The notes under the pieces were generated by a model, which saw only the letters and a list, made by a program, of their open reading frames with translations, was not told where the DNA came from and searched no databases. Shown in pieces: positions 7,001 to 9,338 of a stretch of DNA of 9,338 nt (position 1 is the stretch's first letter; each line of letters opens with the position of its first letter). Source of the DNA: Bacilli bacterium (lineage in GTDB: Bacteria; Bacillota_I; Bacilli_A; RF39; UBA660); NCBI GenBank assembly GCA_016293205.1, contig JAEDES010000036.1:1-9338 (forward strand), given 5' to 3'. Position numbers and translations under genes: made by a program.

Positions 7001-8753
7001 AAATGTTTATAGTATTAATTTCTCTGATGTTAATGTATTTATGAGTTCTTCTGAAAAGATTACAAATGCTTGTTGTAATAAGATTTTATCTAAGAGTATT
7101 GATTGTCATGTTACTTTAGATAGTAAAGAAGAAAGATATGTAGTATTTACTTTAGGAAGTAGTTATTCTGATAAGGAAAACTTAGATTTAATTAATAAAT
7201 ATAATGATGTTAATAATGTATTAAAAGAATTACAAGCTGTTAAGGATGATTGGAATAAAACTTTAGGTATTATTAAAGTTAAATCTCCTGATAATAGTTT
7301 TGATTATGTTGTTAATGGCTGGTATTTATATCAAACATTATCTTCAAGAATTTTAGCAAAAGCTGGATTCTATCAAGTTAGTGGGGCTTTTGGATATCGT
7401 GATCAATTACAAGATGCTATGAATATTGTAATGATTAGACCAGATTTTACTAAAGAACAAATCTTAATAAATGCTTCTCATCAATTTGAAGAAGGAGATG
7501 TTCTTCACTGGTGGCATGTTAAAAATAGATTTGGATTAAGAAGTAGATTTAAAGATGATTATTTATGGTTAGTTTATGCAACACTTCATTATATTGATGT
7601 TACAGGAGATAAATCTATTTTGAATGAGAAAATTCCATATATTACAGGAGATAAGTTAAGTGATTATGAAGCTGAAAAAGGAATTACTTATGCTTATACT
7701 GAAAAGACTGGAACATTATTAGAACACTGTATTAAATCTTTACAATTATCAATGAATTCATTAGGCCGTCATAAGATACCACTTATGGGTGGAGGAGACT
7801 GGAACGATGGAATGAATAAAGTTGGTATTAAAGGTAAAGGAGAAAGTGTTTGGTTAGGATTCTTCTTATATCAAATTATTGAAGACTTCGTTAAATTAAT
7901 GAAGAAGATTGATCGTAAAGGTGAAAAAGTTAAAGTTGAAGAGTATGTTACATTCAACGAAAAACTTAAAGATAATCTTAATAAGAAAACTTGGGATGGT
8001 GAACATTATTTAAGAGCATTCTTCGATAATGGAGATAAACTTGGAAGTAGTGAAAATAACGAATGTAAGATTGATTTATTATCACAAAGTTTTGCTATAT
8101 TAAGTGGTGTTGCTCCTAAGGATAGAGTTCAAAGTGTAATTAATGCAGTTGAAGATAACTTAGTTGATAATAAGAGTAAGATTGTTAAATTACTTACTCC
8201 TGCATTTGATAAGTCATTAAATAATCCTGGATATATTATGAGTTATCCAAACGGTATTAGAGAAAATGGTGGTCAATATACACACTCTGTTGCTTGGTAT
8301 ATTATGGCTTTAATTAAAGCAGGATATAGTGATAGAGCATATAGATATTATCAAATGATAAATCCAGTTAATAGAGGTATGAACAATACTTTAGCTAATA
8401 GTTATAAAGTTGAACCTTATGTTATTGCAGCTGATATTTATTCTGCTAAAGAACATAATGGAAGAGGTGGATGGACTTGGTATACAGGATCAGCAGGATG
8501 GTTCTATAGAGTAGGTATTAGAGAAATTGTTGGTCTAAAGAAAAAAGGTGATAAGTTAAAACTTGATCCTAAGATGCCAGTACATTGGGATGGATTCAAA
8601 GCATGTTATACATACATGGATACAACTTATAATATTGAAGTAATCAGAAGTGATAAAGATGAAGTTATTTTAGATGGTGTAAGTCAAATTAGTAATAAGA
8701 TTGACTTAGTAAATGATAAGTCTACTCATAAGATTACAATGTATATAAAATAG
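1086..8753 (+). CDS. Cyclic beta-1,2-glucan synthase (NdvB/Cgs type)
   Basis: This 2,555-residue membrane enzyme is inferred to polymerise glucose from UDP-glucose into beta-1,2-glucan, close it into a ring and control its length. Modules, with approximate residues: N-terminal helical region 1-310, with NEWLIDNFY at 36-44 resembling NdvB N termini; membrane segments 316-336 and 343-365; GT84 glycosyltransferase about 385-700, with DTD 529-531, HD 642-643 and RHHRW 674-678 (an R/QxxRW motif); membrane segments about 724-763 and 851-887; glucoamylase-like/GH189 cyclization domain about 900-1310, with TSPTAIG from 945, STVDSGN with D1013, and HHQGM 1255-1259. Next come a supersandwich domain from about 1335, LWKFGISGD 1656-1665, a second supersandwich from about 1800, and a GH94 catalytic barrel about 2080-2555 with GYRDQ (D2106), EGDVLHWWH (D2138), GGGDWNDGM (D2238, D2241), GQYTH (H2400) and GWTWYTGSAGW (2462-2472). 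All key motifs are present. It is somewhat shorter than the roughly 2,800-residue proteobacterial enzymes. Product linkage and ring formation are inferred from family membership. It is monocistronic, with no exporter beside it. Confidence 0.9.
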   Translation: MTKFVKRFLNDFEVVNKYYNYLVEQTKKKEFVGITNEWLIDNFYLLVEHKTNVIQNKKDIKRRSKTFNNIYRLLRNIAVTYNYNIDFSILTNELNKYQKESGINLSYKELESVRDVLLFIYTDKLKYLCIEEQNNLIDKEKISHIIKNLDGKDVELSNFVKSDFNFNDNRYYLFELNNQLSSLGAKSNKIFKELNELLDSRGLSLKEIINDEYQRKLDNNLLISNIFNDLKEFFDFNLEDLFKKVSKTEKLLLSDEIYSNMTIESKALYRRKLLKNAKRKKLDEVTYLQKVMDNADRDEYHIGFHLIKKSNPLFKVILYILTIILVTVGLSYYLSQFFIAWRWLGFLILLIPVSQLFVQILNYILVSTVRPEVLPKMDYSKGLPKESTTMVVIPTIVGNKQKIKDMFDVLETFYLINKSNNLYFTLLGDIKAANQEVMDFDAELSEYGVEYADKLNKKYGKEIFYYIYRKRLWNEKENQFLGYERKRGALIQFNKILLGKMDSMSEKKYFNVNTLHNKKLGVKYVITLDTDTRLVLSTALNLVGCMAHPMNRPVLNKEGTKVIKGYGLMQPRVSVDIEATNKSLYSQIFAGIGGFDTYSAVVPNLYQDSFGEGSFVGKGIYDLEVFDKIMNNTFPDNLILSHDLLEGNYMRCGYVSDIELIDDFPSKFLTDITRHHRWARGDVQIISWLLGKVRNKNGQKVKNPINLLGKWKILDNIIRMFLHPTLLLILLCAVLLKDVNTWGWIGFVVLEIAIPIIFFLRGNINRREKKNEKTTIYYRRLFFGGKSLLLRLYIVLCTLPFYSKLYMDAFFRTLYRLFISHKNLLNWITAEEVEKTVRGDLKSYIRNFIPNLIACGILFVYFLFTGNLGAFALVLIFLSAPFILHRVSLDIDHNKIELKDKKVEEIKELGHDTWLYFEENLKEEYFYLIPDNYQENREPRIDYRTSPTAIGYSLTSIIGACELEFIDKDKAINLLGNVLKSIDSLEKWHGHLYNWYDIRTKKVMQPRFVSTVDSGNLVACIVIAREFLNKYECRDLVKLCDKLINNTNFKKLYTKKNVFSIGYDENEGKLSVYNYNKFASESRLTSYLAICLGEVPSKHWFSLDKSLTTYKGRKGLISWSGTAFEYYMPLLFMKNYPNTLLDESYDFAYFCQKDYINSISHKLPWGISESAYNELDNALNYKYKAFATPYLKAKEDKENRIVLSPYASLMALELYPEEVYDNMQKFKDLEMYGKYGYYEAYDYDNKGVVKSFFAHHQGMTLAGIVNYLKEDALKEYFHSNVNIKTFDILLKEKVQVKTSIDMKMARYKKYNYDKESIQNDIRAFNYISYMPEVSVLSNKKYCLLMNDRGNSFSRYRTLQLNRYRKVTEQDYGVFLFARDLDTNFVWSNTYAPINKKPDKYEVVFAADKIKYLRSDGDISTKTEIVVTRSHNAEIRKITFKNNSDKVKNLELTSYTEVILSENMDDVSHKVFNSMFITTSFDKKTNSLIARRKSRGETNISNYMVSRLVIPYVDKPYSYETERSSFIGRNNSISNPNMIDKELSNYCGDNLDPVMSLRNRISIQPNSSESVYVVIGFGRSREQINDIINSYNTPNEFDRAFKVASLMNIINTKNLNIDGQEMRTYNMMLNYLYQTTKITVSEERNNYLRKNALNQTGLWKFGISGDRPIISIEISDISDMSIVLDAMKCFEYYKNNSIFVDLVIINSETSQFSKIIKKEIEDEMYRMYTLNSFYHTPGNITVINGNELTSEERSLLNIVPRLKFVIQDHKPLSEMVLELQEENKISDYSKSEFEDNIETLNTEKLMFDNGYGGFRNNGSEYVIYNRNTPMPWSNVIANKRFGTVITNNGCGFTYAYNSGEYKITSWNNEMVVNDKSEGFKFNGKVFDPTRCIHGFGYSILESETEDVKKEITEFVAVNDTVKMYLIKLTNKTNSKVDLDINYWINPTFGNFEEKTARHILCEFMGRDNYVKMRNVYSINFSDVNVFMSSSEKITNACCNKILSKSIDCHVTLDSKEERYVVFTLGSSYSDKENLDLINKYNDVNNVLKELQAVKDDWNKTLGIIKVKSPDNSFDYVVNGWYLYQTLSSRILAKAGFYQVSGAFGYRDQLQDAMNIVMIRPDFTKEQILINASHQFEEGDVLHWWHVKNRFGLRSRFKDDYLWLVYATLHYIDVTGDKSILNEKIPYITGDKLSDYEAEKGITYAYTEKTGTLLEHCIKSLQLSMNSLGRHKIPLMGGGDWNDGMNKVGIKGKGESVWLGFFLYQIIEDFVKLMKKIDRKGEKVKVEEYVTFNEKLKDNLNKKTWDGEHYLRAFFDNGDKLGSSENNECKIDLLSQSFAILSGVAPKDRVQSVINAVEDNLVDNKSKIVKLLTPAFDKSLNNPGYIMSYPNGIRENGGQYTHSVAWYIMALIKAGYSDRAYRYYQMINPVNRGMNNTLANSYKVEPYVIAADIYSAKEHNGRGGWTWYTGSAGWFYRVGIREIVGLKKKGDKLKLDPKMPVHWDGFKACYTYMDTTYNIEVIRSDKDEVILDGVSQISNKIDLVNDKSTHKITMYIK

Positions 8754-8777
8754 TTGCTTTAAAGGCAACTATTTTTT
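8751..8777 (+). terminator. Terminator of the glucan synthase gene, beginning in the stop codon
   Basis: The stem from T8751 to T8759 pairs with A8763 to A8771 (TAGTTGC/GCAACTA core plus one G-T and one A-T pair) and runs into six T residues (8772-8777). The TAG stop codon forms the foot of the stem. An A run at 8747-8750 faces the T tract, so the element could also stop transcription coming from the right. Confidence 0.9.
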
Positions 8778-8803
8778 GTTTACATTTATGTGCAATTTTT
8801 TTA

Positions 8804-8832
8804 TTGTGCTATTTTTATAATTATTATATAAT
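8804..8832 (+). promoter_or_regulatory. Promoter of the secreted-protein gene
   Basis: TTGTGC (8804-8809), a 17-bp spacer and a perfect TATAAT (8827-8832) form a SigA-type promoter with the start near 8839. This gives a leader of about 22 nt before ATG 8861. It makes the following gene independent of the glucan synthase. Confidence 0.8.
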
Positions 8833-8860
8833 TTATGTATAAGAATAGGAGAGAAGAAAA

Positions 8861-9338
8861 ATGAAAAGATTAAACTTTAATATTAAAGATAGAAAAGTAT
8901 TAACATTAGGATTATGCTTAGTAGCAATTTGTGTCTTTACATTAACAATTGCGTATGCTGCACTTAATGCAGTATTAACAATTCAAGGTAGTGCGCAAGT
9001 ATCATCTGCAAATTGGGATGTTCATTTAGCAAATCCAAAAGTTACAAATGGAAGTGTTACGACAACAGTGCCAACACTTACTTCTGAAAAAAGTTTAACT
9101 TTTAGTGCAACATTAAATATGCCGGGTGACTTTTATGAATTTACTGTAGATGTTGTTAATAGTGGATCAATTGATGCAATGATTGAGAAAGTTACTAAGA
9201 CACCAGAACTTACTGCGGAGCAAGCTAAATATTTAAATTATACAGTAAGTTATCAAAATGGTGAAAGTATTGCTAATAAACAAGCAATTGCAGCTGGTGT
9301 AACAATGCCAATTAAAGTTAGAGTTGAATATAGAAATG
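8861..9338 (+). CDS. Secreted or surface protein with a SipW/TasA-type signal region (partial, 3' end off window)
   Basis: The window holds 159 codons with no stop; the gene continues past the right edge. AGGAGAG (8847-8853), 7 bp before ATG 8861, fixes the start. The protein opens with a basic stretch (K2, R3, K9, R11, K12), a hydrophobic core at about 13-30 and a small-residue segment AYAALNA at 31-37, which suits a signal peptidase (cleavage perhaps after A33) or a retained membrane anchor. Then comes a Thr/Ser/Asn/Val-rich, beta-strand-like region: LTIQGSAQV at 39-47, ANWDVHLAN at 50-58 and, further on, a GDFYEFTVDVVNSGSIDAMI segment. This pattern resembles the SipW-dependent, TasA/camelysin-like secreted proteins of Bacillota, some of which form extracellular fibres. 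No catalytic motif is visible, and its exact role is unknown. It is probably transcribed alone. Confidence 0.7.
   Translation, partial: MKRLNFNIKDRKVLTLGLCLVAICVFTLTIAYAALNAVLTIQGSAQVSSANWDVHLANPKVTNGSVTTTVPTLTSEKSLTFSATLNMPGDFYEFTVDVVNSGSIDAMIEKVTKTPELTAEQAKYLNYTVSYQNGESIANKQAIAAGVTMPIKVRVEYRN

Noticed and set aside
1086..8753. Reassigned genetic code (TGA as tryptophan), suggested by the Mollicutes-like composition
   Set aside because: There is no in-frame TGA in 2,555 codons, and the conserved tryptophans of the GH94 and GT84 motifs are all TGG.

Overview
The window comes from a very AT-rich, low-GC bacterium. Three things point to the Bacillota/Mycoplasmatota side of the tree. AGA and AAA/AAG codons dominate. 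The promoters are Gram-positive style, including a TRTGn extended -10. The last gene encodes a TasA/SipW-type secreted protein of a kind common in gut Bacilli such as RF39- or Erysipelotrichia-like lineages. The genetic code looks standard: 2,555 consecutive codons contain no in-frame TGA, and tryptophan is TGG. The lineage is inferred, not proven.

Layout. (1) Positions 1-1021 hold five tRNA genes, all with encoded CCA. tRNA-Lys(CTT) is on the minus strand with its own terminator and promoter. A divergent plus-strand operon, tRNA-Ile(GAT)-Asn(GTT)-Glu(TTC), has a promoter and terminator. A separate tRNA-Ser(GCT) also has its own promoter and terminator. The Ile and Ser promoters share an almost identical box at identical distances from the -35 element and from the tRNA 5' end. 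The 199-bp gap between Glu and Ser (650-848) holds a possible short structured RNA. (2) Positions 1086-8753 are one giant gene for a 2,555-residue membrane protein with the full module order of a cyclic beta-1,2-glucan synthase (NdvB/Cgs): conserved N-terminal region, membrane segments, GT84 glycosyltransferase, more membrane segments, a glucoamylase-like/GH189 cyclization domain, then supersandwich domains and a GH94 phosphorylase-like domain. It has a short leader and a terminator that starts in its stop codon. (3) From 8861 to the right edge is the 5' part of a gene for a secreted or surface protein with a SipW-like signal sequence, behind a strong consensus promoter.

The tRNA genes and the glucan synthase are separate transcription units. 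Nothing in the window encodes an exporter or modifying enzyme for the glucan. The last two genes could both contribute to the cell surface, but each has its own promoter and the terminator between them argues against an operon. The least expected content is a complete cyclic-glucan synthase in what looks like a low-GC Gram-positive or Mollicutes-like organism, together with a strong next-base effect on lysine codon choice in its gene.
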